In this document: one piece after another, positions 27,149 through 34,994 of the stretch
Layout: every line of letters begins with the position of its first letter
Position numbering within the stretch: the stretch's first letter is position 1
Assembly (NCBI RefSeq): GCF_940670685.1
Contig: NZ_OW711693.1
Coordinates: 1,550,001-1,614,000, forward strand
Direction of reading: 5' to 3'
Origin: Anaeropeptidivorans aminofermentans
Lineage (GTDB): Bacteria; Bacillota; Clostridia; Lachnospirales; UBA5962
DNA: 64,000 nucleotides
Program-made: the position numbers and the translations under genes
Notes under the pieces: generated by a model
Database searches by the model: none
What the model was told of the DNA's origin: nothing
What the model saw: only the letters and a program-made list of their open reading frames with translations

Positions 27149-27260
27149 TATAGTCGAATAAAATATGAAACAGTAGCATAATCCATTTGTTTTTTTCTTG
27201 TTTTAAGTTATCTAAAGCTTAGTGTGCACTTGGGGATAAAAGCAAATGGATTATACTGTA
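27149..27260. repeat. Family B inverted-repeat element (B1)
   Basis: It begins TATAGTCGAATAAAATATGA and ends in ATAAAAGCAAATGGATTATA followed by CTGTA. The arms GCATAATCCATTTGTTTTT and AAAAGCAAATGGATTATAC pair. The centre TCTTGTTTTAAGTTATCTAA is shared with the other family B copies. Confidence 0.75.
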
Positions 27261-27279
27261 ATTATAAAGGGGCAATTAT

Positions 27280-28191
27280 ATGAAAAAAATAGCTGTTATC
27301 GGCAGTTTAAATATGGATTTAGTAATAACTACAGACAGGCTCCCGAATATGGGGGAAACGATTACAGGCAAAAACTTTAGTCAAATCCCAGGGGGGAAAG
27401 GTGCAAATCAGGGCGTTGCCTGCGGCAGGTTAGGGGGCAATACAAGATTTTTAGGCAAAGTCGGAAACGATAGTTATGGCAATACATTAATAGAAAGCCT
27501 GAAAAATGCTGGTGTAGATACAAATTTTATTATTCAAGACAGCAGCGAAACTACAGGCATTGCAATGATTACCGTGTGTAACGGTGAAAATATGATTATA
27601 CTGAATCCCGGTGCAAACGGCAAAGTCACTTGTGAAGATATCGAGAGCAATATCGATGTTTTAGAAGAAGCAGACATCCTTATGATGCAGCTTGAAATAC
27701 CTTTTGAAACAGTAGAATACATAATAAATAAATATAAAGGCAGTAAAACCATAATTCTTGATCCGGCACCATTTATTCCATTGGAAAAGGAATTATTAAA
27801 GGGCATTGATTATATAACACCAAATGAATATGAAGCAGGGCTTCTTTGCAATATCAATACGGAAACAGAAAAGGGAATTCTTGAGGCTTTAGATGCATTA
27901 AAAGAGATAGGCGTAAAATACCCAATCATAACCTTAGGAAGCAAAGGCATTGCTTTTTATAACGGTACTGAAAATAAAATAATGCCGGGCTTTAAAGTAA
28001 ATGCAGTAGATACAACTGCCGCAGGCGATACCTTTGCAGGGGCTTTTGCCGTAGCAATGTCAAAAGGTGAAACCATGGAAAACGCCCTCCTATTTGCACA
28101 AAAGGCGGCGGCAATTGCAACTACAAAATTTGGGGCACAAAGTTCTATACCCTCATTTGAAGAAGTTGAAAAGTATTTGCTTCAAATATAA
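27280..28191 (+). CDS. rbsK: Ribokinase (PfkB family)
   Basis: A 303-residue sugar kinase. The N-terminal signature is GSLNMDLV, followed by PGGKGANQGVACGRLGG, and the C-terminal active-site motif is DTTAAGDTFAGAFA with the catalytic Asp; these are typical of ribokinase rather than fructokinase. It phosphorylates D-ribose at O5 with ATP in the cytosol. AAAGGGG precedes the ATG. Separated from citF by one family B repeat, it fits the ARH genes upstream, which could liberate ribose. Confidence 0.88.
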   Translation: MKKIAVIGSLNMDLVITTDRLPNMGETITGKNFSQIPGGKGANQGVACGRLGGNTRFLGKVGNDSYGNTLIESLKNAGVDTNFIIQDSSETTGIAMITVCNGENMIILNPGANGKVTCEDIESNIDVLEEADILMMQLEIPFETVEYIINKYKGSKTIILDPAPFIPLEKELLKGIDYITPNEYEAGLLCNINTETEKGILEALDALKEIGVKYPIITLGSKGIAFYNGTENKIMPGFKVNAVDTTAAGDTFAGAFAVAMSKGETMENALLFAQKAAAIATTKFGAQSSIPSFEEVEKYLLQI

Positions 28192-28238
28192 AAAATATAG
28201 CTCCGAAAACATTCCTGTTTCTTAATAATTTATACAGT

Positions 28239-28365
28239 TATAGTAAAACAAGCTTAAGGCAGGAACAAAAAGCCATTTTTCATAAACGTCTTAAAATATA
28301 GAATCTCTATTTTAAGCCGTTTGAAATATACGATTTTTGTTACGCTAATTCATTGTTTTGCTATA
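28239..28365. repeat. Family A inverted-repeat element (A4)
   Basis: The ends TATAGTAAAACAAGC and CATTGTTTTGCTATA are inverted matches. Inner arms are AGGCAGGAACAAAAAGCC, CTTAAAATATAGA and ATTTTAAGCCGTTTGAAATA. Confidence 0.7.
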
Positions 28366-28510
28366 GGTAAATTTATTGTAAAACAAAATACTTATTCCTC
28401 TAGCTGTCAGGATTTAAGAATTTATTGACTTTTCAGTTAACATATGGTAACATTTATAAAACATTACGAAATTGACATTCGGAAACTTATATAGAAAGGG
28501 TGATAAAATC

Positions 28511-29281
28511 ATGAGTCTTTTCGATTTAACAGGTAAAGTAGCAGTTGTAACGGGAGCTTCTTCCGGACTTGGTGTTCAGTTTGCCCATGCCCTTGCAGAA
28601 CAAGGTGCAAGCCTTGCTTTGGTAGCAAGAAGAAAGGACAGGCTTGATAAGCTTGCTGAAGAATTTAACAATAAAGGCACAAAAGCTATAGCAGTTAAAT
28701 GCGATGCTTCCAAGGAAGAAGAAATTATTGCCGCTGTTAAAGAAATCAAGAATCATTTCGGAAGAATTGATATTCTTGTAAACAATGCAGGCGTAGGACT
28801 CGTTGACAAAGCCGAAAACCAGTCCAAAGAGCTTTGGGATACGGTTATAGGTATAAATCTTACTGGTGTTTTCTTATTTTCCAGAGAGGTTGCAAAGGTA
28901 ATGATTCCTCAAAAATACGGTAAAATTATTAATCTTGGCTCCCTTCACAGCAATACTGCTATCAGTGCCGCTGTTAATTCCGTATCTGCTTACTGCGCAT
29001 CAAAAGGCGGAGTACAGATGCTTACTAAATCTCTTGCGGCAGAATGGGCACAGCATAATATTACTGTAAATGCCATTGGGCCTGCATATTTCCCATCTGA
29101 AATGACTGACAGCGCAGTTAGCAACGAAGGCTTTAAACAGTTTGTTGAAGCCCGTTGTCCGATGGGCCGCTTTGGCCGTGACGGCGAGCTGAACGGAGCA
29201 TTGATTTATTTCGCTTCTGACGCTTCCTCTTATACAACCGGACAACTCTTAAACATAGACGGCGGCTGGAATACCATATAA
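28511..29281 (+). CDS. SDR oxidoreductase, gluconate 5-dehydrogenase-like
   Basis: A 256-residue classical short-chain dehydrogenase. The cofactor motif is TGASSGLGVQFA, then NNAGVG, a catalytic Ser in LGSLHSN, YCASKGG (Tyr and Lys) and GPAYFPSEMT. The R-rich VARRKDR after the second strand suggests NADP. It resembles gluconate 5-dehydrogenase and other sugar-alcohol dehydrogenases. The ATG at 28511 follows AAAGGGTG; an upstream in-frame start has no site. It is a single-gene unit between a family A repeat and a terminator. Confidence 0.85.
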   Translation: MSLFDLTGKVAVVTGASSGLGVQFAHALAEQGASLALVARRKDRLDKLAEEFNNKGTKAIAVKCDASKEEEIIAAVKEIKNHFGRIDILVNNAGVGLVDKAENQSKELWDTVIGINLTGVFLFSREVAKVMIPQKYGKIINLGSLHSNTAISAAVNSVSAYCASKGGVQMLTKSLAAEWAQHNITVNAIGPAYFPSEMTDSAVSNEGFKQFVEARCPMGRFGRDGELNGALIYFASDASSYTTGQLLNIDGGWNTI

Positions 29282-29317
29282 TAGGATTTCTATATCCACA
29301 TCTGGAATGATGCATAT

Positions 29318-29357
29318 AAAGCGGCACAGCAGTTAAACCCAACTGCTGTGCTGCTTT
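29318..29357 (+). terminator. Terminator of the SDR gene
   Basis: AAAGCGGCACAGCAGTT pairs with AACTGCTGTGCTGCTTT (one mismatch) and a T follows. It lies 37 bases after the stop codon. Confidence 0.85.
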
Positions 29358-29498
29358 TAATATGGGATTAAAATATTTTATAATAAAAGCCTATAGATGG
29401 TTCTTTTTATATGAGGCTTTATACTTTATTTTTAGAAGAATACACGGCTTATAATAAGAACAGCAATATTTTGGGTGAAATTGTTTACCAAATGAGAA

Positions 29499-29627
29499 TA
29501 TAGTAATATAGCTTTAAGGTAGTAACAAAAACCTATTTTTCATAAACGGCGTCATCTATAGAAGTACTTAAATGAAGCCATTCAAAATATACGCTTGTTG
29601 TTACCCTATTTAAGGTATATCATTATA
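29499..29627. repeat. Family A inverted-repeat element (A5)
   Basis: It begins TATAGTAATATAGC and ends GGTATATCATTATA, an imperfect inverted match. It contains the family segments GTAGTAACAAAAACCTATTT and TTTCATAAACGGCG. Confidence 0.65.
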
Positions 29628-29769
29628 CATAAGCGTTAAGTTCAGAATAAAAAGAAAAGTTAGAGAACATATAAGAATAAAAGACAATAGGATTTTATTC
29701 TTATAATAAATGATACTTTACTAATTTATTACAGTTTAAATACGAAATCCGTACAAATCCAAGGAATCA

Positions 29770-29798
29770 TTGAACTTTTAACTGCATAATAGTAAAAT
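29770..29798 (+). promoter_or_regulatory. SigA-type promoter of a small transcript
   Basis: TTGAAC and TAAAAT are separated by exactly 17 bases. A ribosome site, a very short reading frame and a terminator follow within 140 bases. Confidence 0.6.
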
Positions 29799-29804
29799 AG
29801 GCAG

Positions 29805-29936
29805 GAAAGTATAAATAGAGGAGCAAAATTATGAAGACAACAATTATGGTGAAAATCAAATAATCCTTATTTTTAGTAGCGCTTTTATATATTTGAATAT
29901 ATTTACTGCGGTACTTTTGCCGCAGTTTTTTTATGT
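29805..29936 (+). ncRNA. Candidate small RNA of about 130 bases with a 10-codon frame
   Basis: A promoter (29770-29798) and an intrinsic terminator (29905-29936) bracket this unit. Inside, AGAGGAG at 29817-29823 precedes ATG 29831, and the frame MKTTIMVKIK stops at 29861-29863. No gene follows before the terminator, so this is not an ordinary leader of the RNA ligase gene 400 bases downstream. It may be a regulatory RNA, a dual-function RNA or a remnant leader. The antisense frame encodes a hydrophobic segment but lacks a ribosome site. Confidence 0.45.
29905..29936 (+). terminator. Terminator of the small transcript
   Basis: ACTGCGG pairs with CCGCAGT across an eight-base loop, followed by a run of T residues. 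Confidence 0.8.
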
Positions 29937-29970
29937 TCTTTTGTAGATGCCTTCTAATAGGACGGGAATT

Positions 29971-30080
29971 TATACTCGAATAAATATGAAACAAGTATTG
30001 TTAATTTGATTTTTTTCTTATTTTAAGCTATCTAAGACCTAATATTACTTTGGAATAAAAACAAATTGACTATATGTTAA
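29971..30080. repeat. Family B inverted-repeat element (B2)
   Basis: It begins TATACTCGAATAAATATGAA and ends GGAATAAAAACAAATTGACT followed by ATATGTTAA. The TTAATTTGATTTTTTTC arm pairs with AAAAACAAATTGAC, and the centre TTATTTTAAGCTATCTAA is the family hallmark. Confidence 0.75.
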
Positions 30081-30102
30081 AAATAATTTATCAAATTAAA
30101 GT

Positions 30103-30239
30103 TATAGTAAATTTCTTACAAAGAAGTAACAAAAGCCGATATACCACGGCCTTAAAACACAGATTTTCTTCGGAAATAGTATATTTTTATGTCAAAGTGA
30201 GTGTGCGGCTTTGTTATTGTTTTATTTTAAATTTACTAT
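30103..30239. repeat. Family A inverted-repeat element (A6)
   Basis: The ends TATAGTAAATTT and AAATTTACTATA are perfect inverted repeats. The inner segment AAAGAAGTAACAAAAGCC matches copy A3. Confidence 0.8.
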
Positions 30240-30339
30240 AAAACAGCACTTAAGCATCATTAAGCGTTTTGGAGAATTAAGTCTCTCAGATTTACTTTCT
30301 GCTGTTCTTACTTAATGAGCTTTATTGGAGCGTGATTTT

Positions 30340-31128
30340 ATGCAAAACGAATTATATAAATATCCGCGGACGGCCCATATCATAGGCTCCCGTTTGCAGG
30401 CAGGAGATGAGGATTTAAAATCCATCTCCTTGGACATACTAAAAGATAAATACTTGGTAATAGAAGAAAAGATAGACGGTGCCAATTGCGGCATATCCTT
30501 TGGTAAAGGCGATGAATTGCTTTTGCAAAGCAGGGGGCATTTTCTGACAGGCGGTTATAGAGAGCGGCATTTTAATATGCTGAAAACATGGGCCATGGTT
30601 TACCGTGAACAATTATTCCAATTGTTGGGGAACCGATATATTCTCTATGGTGAGTGGATGTATGCAAAGCATACGATTTATTATGATAAGCTGCCCCATT
30701 ATTTTATGGAGTTTGATGTTTTTGACAAACAGGATAACGTGTTTTTATCTACCTATAAGCGGCAGGAGAAGTTAAAAAATTATCCTTTCATACATTCTGT
30801 TCCTGTTCTTAAAACAGGCAGAATAAAGGATATGGAAGAATTGAGCGGACTGATACAAAAATCTCTGTATAAGTCGGAGCATTGGCTGGAAAATTTAAAA
30901 GAAATCTGCAAAAGGAATCTGGATTTTGAGATGGTATTGGGCCAAACCGATAGGTCCGACCTAGCGGAAGGCTTGTATATTAAATGGGAAGAAGACAGTC
31001 AGGTAAAGGGGCGGTATAAATATGTCCGAGCTGAATTTGTGGCTCAGATACTTTCTGCTGATGACCATTGGCTGGAGCGGCCTATTATCCCAAACGGCCT
31101 TGAAAGGGGTGAGATGGAATGGATATAA
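30340..31128 (+). CDS. RNA ligase of a bacterial RNA-repair pair
   Basis: A 262-residue ATP-dependent RNA ligase. The adenylated lysine is K44 in EEKIDGANCG (motif I, KxDGxN). Further nucleotidyltransferase motifs are LLLQSRG, YGEWMYAKHTI, FMEFDVFD (motif IIIa), EGLYIKWEE (motif IV) and RYKYVR (motif V). It seals 5'-phosphate and 3'-hydroxyl RNA ends. The ATG at 30340 follows TTGGAG; an in-frame TTG 15 bases earlier is possible. It overlaps the HD-Pnk gene by ten bases, so sealing and end-healing enzymes are co-translated. Confidence 0.88.
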   Translation: MQNELYKYPRTAHIIGSRLQAGDEDLKSISLDILKDKYLVIEEKIDGANCGISFGKGDELLLQSRGHFLTGGYRERHFNMLKTWAMVYREQLFQLLGNRYILYGEWMYAKHTIYYDKLPHYFMEFDVFDKQDNVFLSTYKRQEKLKNYPFIHSVPVLKTGRIKDMEELSGLIQKSLYKSEHWLENLKEICKRNLDFEMVLGQTDRSDLAEGLYIKWEEDSQVKGRYKYVRAEFVAQILSADDHWLERPIIPNGLERGEMEWI

Positions 31129-32243
31129 TAAAACAGATTATAAATTATAAAACGCCTGCTTATAACTGGCAGGAGCGAATGAGAAAAACGCCTCAAAGTC
31201 CAAAATACCATGGGGAAGGTGATGTTTTTACCCATACCATAAAAGTTGTAGAAAGCTTATTAAGTGATGATGAATATAATAGCTTAGATGAAAATGACAA
31301 GAGACTTCTATTATATGCAGCAATTCTGCATGATATCGCCAAGCCATTTTGTACTAAAATAGAGCATGGCATGATAAGTTCTCCCAATCATGCAGTTAAG
31401 GGCGGCATTGAAGCCCGATGGCTGCTTTATCAGTATGGGTTTATGGCTGATTTACTGGGGGACTTAACCTTTTTTGAACGGGAAACGGTTTGTGCTTTGG
31501 TGCGATATCACGGGCTGCCCTTATTTTTCATGAATAAGCGTCACTTGGAGCGGGATATCTATAAAGCTTCCCTGGAAGTAAATTTGTATCACTTAAGTAT
31601 ATTGGCGAAAGCAGATGTAAACGGGCGTATATCCAATGACCATGAAGGATTAATGGAGCGGATTAGGCTGTTTCGGGAAACCTGTGAAGAATTTGGCTGT
31701 CTGCATAAGCCGAAAGAATTTATCAGCCGAAAAAGTATGGTGAAATACTTCAGCCGAAGTGAGCAATATCTATATTATGAGCCCTATGCAAATAGGCCCA
31801 AGGTTTATTTGATGAGCGGTTTGCCGGCCTCCGGAAAAGATACGTATATTAAAGAAAATTTATCCCATATGGACTTGGTTTCTCTGGATGGAATCAGGGA
31901 AAGGTTAAAGGTCAGCCCAATCGAAAATCAGGGTAAGGTAGTAAATGAAGCCAAGGCCATGGGAAAACAGTTTATGGCAAAGGATAAAGAATTTGTATGG
32001 AATGCTACAAATCTGACTTTGACAATGAGGGCTTCATTAATTGATTTATTCAGGCAATATGATTATGAAGTAAGTATTATATATTGTGAAGTTCCGTTTA
32101 ATTTACTTTTGGAGCGGAACGAAAGAAGAGAGCGGCCTGTGACGGAGCAGGCGATAGACCGTATGGTAAAAACTTTAGATGTGCCTAAGACATGGGAGGC
32201 AGAGGAGATTATATATCATGTGGAGGATAATCGGGAAGGATAG
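31119..32243 (+). CDS. HD-Pnk: HD phosphohydrolase fused to polynucleotide 5'-kinase
   Basis: A 374-residue bifunctional end-healing enzyme. The N-terminal HD domain (about 1-200) has H39 in FTHT, H71-D72 in ILHDIAKPF and D166 in ILAKADVNGR, the metal-binding set that removes 2',3'-cyclic or 2'-phosphates. The C-terminal kinase (about 225-374) has the P-loop GLPASGKDT (234-242), D257 in SLDGIRERL as the likely general base, and an arginine-rich lid (LLERNERRERPV). The arrangement matches the characterised HD-Pnk of Runella slithyformis. With the overlapping ligase gene it forms a complete heal-and-seal pathway for broken tRNA or other RNA. Confidence 0.88.
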   Translation: MDIIKQIINYKTPAYNWQERMRKTPQSPKYHGEGDVFTHTIKVVESLLSDDEYNSLDENDKRLLLYAAILHDIAKPFCTKIEHGMISSPNHAVKGGIEARWLLYQYGFMADLLGDLTFFERETVCALVRYHGLPLFFMNKRHLERDIYKASLEVNLYHLSILAKADVNGRISNDHEGLMERIRLFRETCEEFGCLHKPKEFISRKSMVKYFSRSEQYLYYEPYANRPKVYLMSGLPASGKDTYIKENLSHMDLVSLDGIRERLKVSPIENQGKVVNEAKAMGKQFMAKDKEFVWNATNLTLTMRASLIDLFRQYDYEVSIIYCEVPFNLLLERNERRERPVTEQAIDRMVKTLDVPKTWEAEEIIYHVEDNREG

Positions 32244-32254
32244 GCTTGAATTAA

Positions 32255-32350
32255 TATAAAATAGCAGAGCAGTCAATTTGCTTTTTTCTTATTTTATATC
32301 CTGTAAGGCAAATATTTATAGCAGAATAAAAGTAAATCGGCTGTAGACCA
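32255..32350. repeat. Degenerate family B element (B3)
   Basis: AGTCAATTTGCTTTTTTCTT and TTTTATATCC in the centre, and AGAATAAAAGTAAATCGGCT at the right, match the family; the left end is lost. Confidence 0.6.
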
Positions 32351-32384
32351 TAAGCAAAGCTAATCCTTAAGAAAGATAATAGCA

Positions 32385-32420
32385 AATGAAAAAAGCTGGA
32401 GGATTTCAGCTTTTTTCATT
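32385..32420 (+). terminator. Terminator of the RNA-repair operon
   Basis: AATGAAAAAAGCTG pairs with CAGCTTTTTTCATT, with the T run inside the stem. It lies 140 bases after the HD-Pnk stop. Confidence 0.75.
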
Positions 32421-32463
32421 GATACAAGAAGGTACTTTGCTTAGAGAGACAGCTTCTTTCAAT

Positions 32464-32652
32464 TATAGTAAATTTCAACTTAAACAGTAATAAAAATCGT
32501 ATATTTTATGCTTAGTGAACCTGGAAACACTTACAGGGAAACTGTTAAAGTGTTTTCAGGCGAACGCCCCTTATAGCCAACAAAGATATTTTAATCTTTG
32601 TTGGCTATGAATGGCTTAAACATAGGGAGTTTTATATGTTTAAGCCGTTTAA
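32464..32652. repeat. Long structured family A element, right end missing (A7)
   Basis: It begins TATAGTAAATTTCAACTTAA and is nearly identical to the reverse complement of copy A8, including the hairpins AGCCAACAAAGAT/ATCTTTGTTGGCT and GGCTTAAACATA/TATGTTTAAGCC. It stops after CCGTTTA, so the right terminal repeat is lost. Confidence 0.8.
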
Positions 32653-33104
32653 CTGTGAACTTAGGAGGGATTCGGTTGTGATTTATATAAATAAATCCAT
32701 ATTTGCAAGGCAGAGCTATAGTTTGTAAAAGTTTTGAAATTTTAAAGTGGTCTATCAGTGCTTTAAATCAGGCATAAGCCAGTCTTTGCCGCAGAAAAAG
32801 AGACCTTCTCTTCATATCAAAACGGTATGAGCATAAGTGTTGTTTATTTGTGCTATTTGATTTTGCCGCCATTATTAGATAAACCCATAAGTACCACTCT
32901 TTAATCAGGCAGCACCGGAAAAACCGGAGGTAGGTTTTGAAAACAAATGGATTGCAATTTGCTTTCGGTGCCGTTTTCACTGAAGATGAAAATATTGAAA
33001 TTTTCTTATATTATTATATATAGAGCCTTATTATATAATGGCAGGACTGTTACATCTGTGTTATGATATTTGTGCGGTACAGTGCTTTAATTCTGGGAGG
33101 ATTT

Positions 33105-33488
33105 ATGCTGGAGATTAAACGATACAATAAAATAGACGATGCAGTTAATCTATATAAACTCATGAAAAATGAGGGAAATGAATGGATTGATTACTGGGGC
33201 AGTGAAAAATATAAAAGGGCTCTGGATAATTCTATTGTATATGTGGCTTATGACGGTGATGTTTTATGCGGCTATGTAAGATGCAAAGACGATGATGGCT
33301 TTGGCATATATATTTATGACCTGCTGGTTGATAAAAGCCACCGCGGAAACAAGTATGGTTTTATGCTGATGCAAAAGATATGTGATACCTTTCCGGATAA
33401 TACGGTATATGTCATGAGTGATGTTGACCTGTATTACGAAAAGCAGGGTTTTAAGCGGGAAGGCAGTATATTTATTGTTAATGAATAG
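33105..33488 (+). CDS. GNAT-family acetyltransferase
   Basis: A 127-residue GNAT N-acetyltransferase. The acetyl-CoA pyrophosphate loop lies in LLVDKSHRGNKYGFMLMQKI (RGNKYG matches the Q/RxxGxG/A pattern), after the strand VLCGYVRCKDD. The C-terminal DLYYEKQGFKREG is the usual GNAT end. GGGAGG fixes the start at 33105. The acceptor is unknown. It is followed 42 bases later by a phosphotransferase-fold gene, a combination often seen among resistance-type modifying enzymes, though no drug specificity can be read. Confidence 0.85.
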   Translation: MLEIKRYNKIDDAVNLYKLMKNEGNEWIDYWGSEKYKRALDNSIVYVAYDGDVLCGYVRCKDDDGFGIYIYDLLVDKSHRGNKYGFMLMQKICDTFPDNTVYVMSDVDLYYEKQGFKREGSIFIVNE

Positions 33489-33530
33489 AAATTCTGTATA
33501 TGCCATTTTATTTTGAGAATGGAGACGAAT

Positions 33531-34514
33531 ATGCTGAAAGAAGCGTATGATTATTTTAATCAAGATGTTTTGAATGAGTTTCTAGACAGGTATGGGGCAG
33601 AGAAAGAAAGCATAAAAAACTTAAATGGTTTTGAAAGTTTTGTTTATGAGATACGTAATAAACAGGGAGAGTATGTCTTAAAGATATCCTATAGTTTAGA
33701 GGAAGCTGAACGTAAGCTTCAATCGGAAATCCAGTTTATAGATTACTTATTTGCCAACGGCGTATCGGTTTCAACCTGTATTAATTCCATATATGGCAAT
33801 AAAATTGAAAAGCGCCAAGAAGGTAACGGCAGTTTCTATTGCAGGGTTTATACAAAGGCCTTAGGCAAAAAAGTATCTAAAGAGCAATGGAATGATAAGC
33901 TTTTTAAGGATTGGGGCCGTGTAATGGGGAAGATGCACCGACTTGCCAAGGCGTTTACTCCTTCTGAAAACTTCTATAGGCACCACTGGAATGAAATAGA
34001 CAGGCTGAATCTTGAAAAATACCTGCCTGCCGGTAATGATATAATTATTCAGAAAATGGATAAGCTTATGCTTCATTTAAATGCAATCAAACGAACGGAT
34101 GAAAATTACGGGCTGATACACAGTGATTTACATCATGGCAATTTCTTTATGCATGACAATAAGATGACTGTGTTTGACTTTGACGATATTGAATATTCAT
34201 GGTTTATAAATGATATTGCGATTGTATTGTTTTATGCCGTTTACTGGAGTCCGCTTGCTAAAGATATTGAAGATTATCCTAAATATTTCTTTGATAATTT
34301 TATCACAGGTTATGTTCAAGAATGTTCTATAGATGAGAACTTATTTAAAGAAATCCCGTATTTTCTTAAGTTCAGGCAAATTATTTTGTATGTGGCTCTT
34401 TGCGAGGCCTTTGATTTTAATAATTTAAAAGAGGATCAGAGGGATTTATTAAATAAATTTAAATATGAAATTGAACATGATATCCAGCTGATTAATTTGG
34501 CTGAATTATACTGA
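33531..34514 (+). CDS. Aminoglycoside phosphotransferase-fold kinase
   Basis: A 327-residue small-molecule kinase of the APH/choline kinase superfamily. The catalytic loop is GLIHSDLHHGNFF (Brenner motif HxDxxxxN), followed by the metal-binding VFDFDDIEYSW. A VLKISY segment supplies the ATP-binding lysine. I place the start at ATG 33531, six bases after GGAG. Substrates of this fold range from antibiotics to homoserine and choline, and nothing here decides between them. It is cytosolic and likely co-transcribed with the GNAT gene. Confidence 0.85.
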   Translation: MLKEAYDYFNQDVLNEFLDRYGAEKESIKNLNGFESFVYEIRNKQGEYVLKISYSLEEAERKLQSEIQFIDYLFANGVSVSTCINSIYGNKIEKRQEGNGSFYCRVYTKALGKKVSKEQWNDKLFKDWGRVMGKMHRLAKAFTPSENFYRHHWNEIDRLNLEKYLPAGNDIIIQKMDKLMLHLNAIKRTDENYGLIHSDLHHGNFFMHDNKMTVFDFDDIEYSWFINDIAIVLFYAVYWSPLAKDIEDYPKYFFDNFITGYVQECSIDENLFKEIPYFLKFRQIILYVALCEAFDFNNLKEDQRDLLNKFKYEIEHDIQLINLAELY

Positions 34515-34994
34515 TAGCAAACGGCGAATACAATGTAGTTTTTTATTCCATAAAAAGAAAAAGATAATTTATAATGAGTGAAAACCCTTCATATGTGTTA
34601 AAAAGAAGAGATTGCTGGAGAGATAGTCATATAACGGAGGTATCGATTTGCTGAATAGAACAATATTTAAGAAGGTGTAAACTGGCAGGAACACTGACCG
34701 GCTCCGGCGGCAAAGGTATAGCAGTAAAGGTTTTTGGTTTTGCCGCACATTAAGATTTGGGACTATTTTTTGATAAAGATATGAAAAGCAGGACATGAGT
34801 ATACAATTCATAAAACAAAGGCCCAAGGTTTAATCCTGTTTCCATAGTTTGAAAAGCCAATAAACTTAAGGGTTTGATGGCTTTTTGTCATTCATATTTT
34901 TATAAGCTTTAAATACATAAAGCCTATTATTAAAGAGTTTTACTATTTACATTTTATAGAATATTGATATAATTCTTGAAAAGGGGGGAGTGAA
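34515..34994. other. Intergenic region without a gene
   Basis: The region is AT-rich. An AAAAGCCA...TGGCTTTTT hairpin near 34851-34888 may be a weak terminator. No intact gene or family repeat is visible. Confidence 0.5.

Larger units (their letters stand above)
29282..30339. other. Intergenic region with repeats and a small transcription unit
   Basis: About 1 kb without a conventional gene. It holds a terminator, family A copies at 29499-29627 and 30103-30239, a family B copy at 29971-30080, and a promoter-to-terminator unit at 29770-29936. The rest is AT-rich with no visible gene. Confidence 0.6.
32244..33104. other. Intergenic region with repeats
   Basis: It holds a family B copy, a terminator and a truncated family A copy (to 32652). 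From 32680 to 33060 some short frames look coding-like (for example KPEVGFENKWIAIC around 32920-32960, read with stops), which may be a decayed gene I cannot name. Confidence 0.45.

Noticed and set aside
29767-29994. 75-residue minus-strand frame with a hydrophobic segment, possible small membrane toxin
   Set aside because: It opens at a TTG without a ribosome site inside a family B repeat and runs antisense to the small transcription unit. Type I toxin gene features are missing.
32768-32980. 70-residue minus-strand frame in the gap before the GNAT gene
   Set aside because: No family signature and no ribosome site; the plus strand of the same region looks like decayed coding sequence.
33105-34514. 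Acquired antibiotic-resistance cassette (GNAT plus phosphotransferase-fold genes)
   Set aside because: Folds are compatible, but no drug-specific motif, integron site or flanking insertion sequence is visible, so resistance is not claimed.
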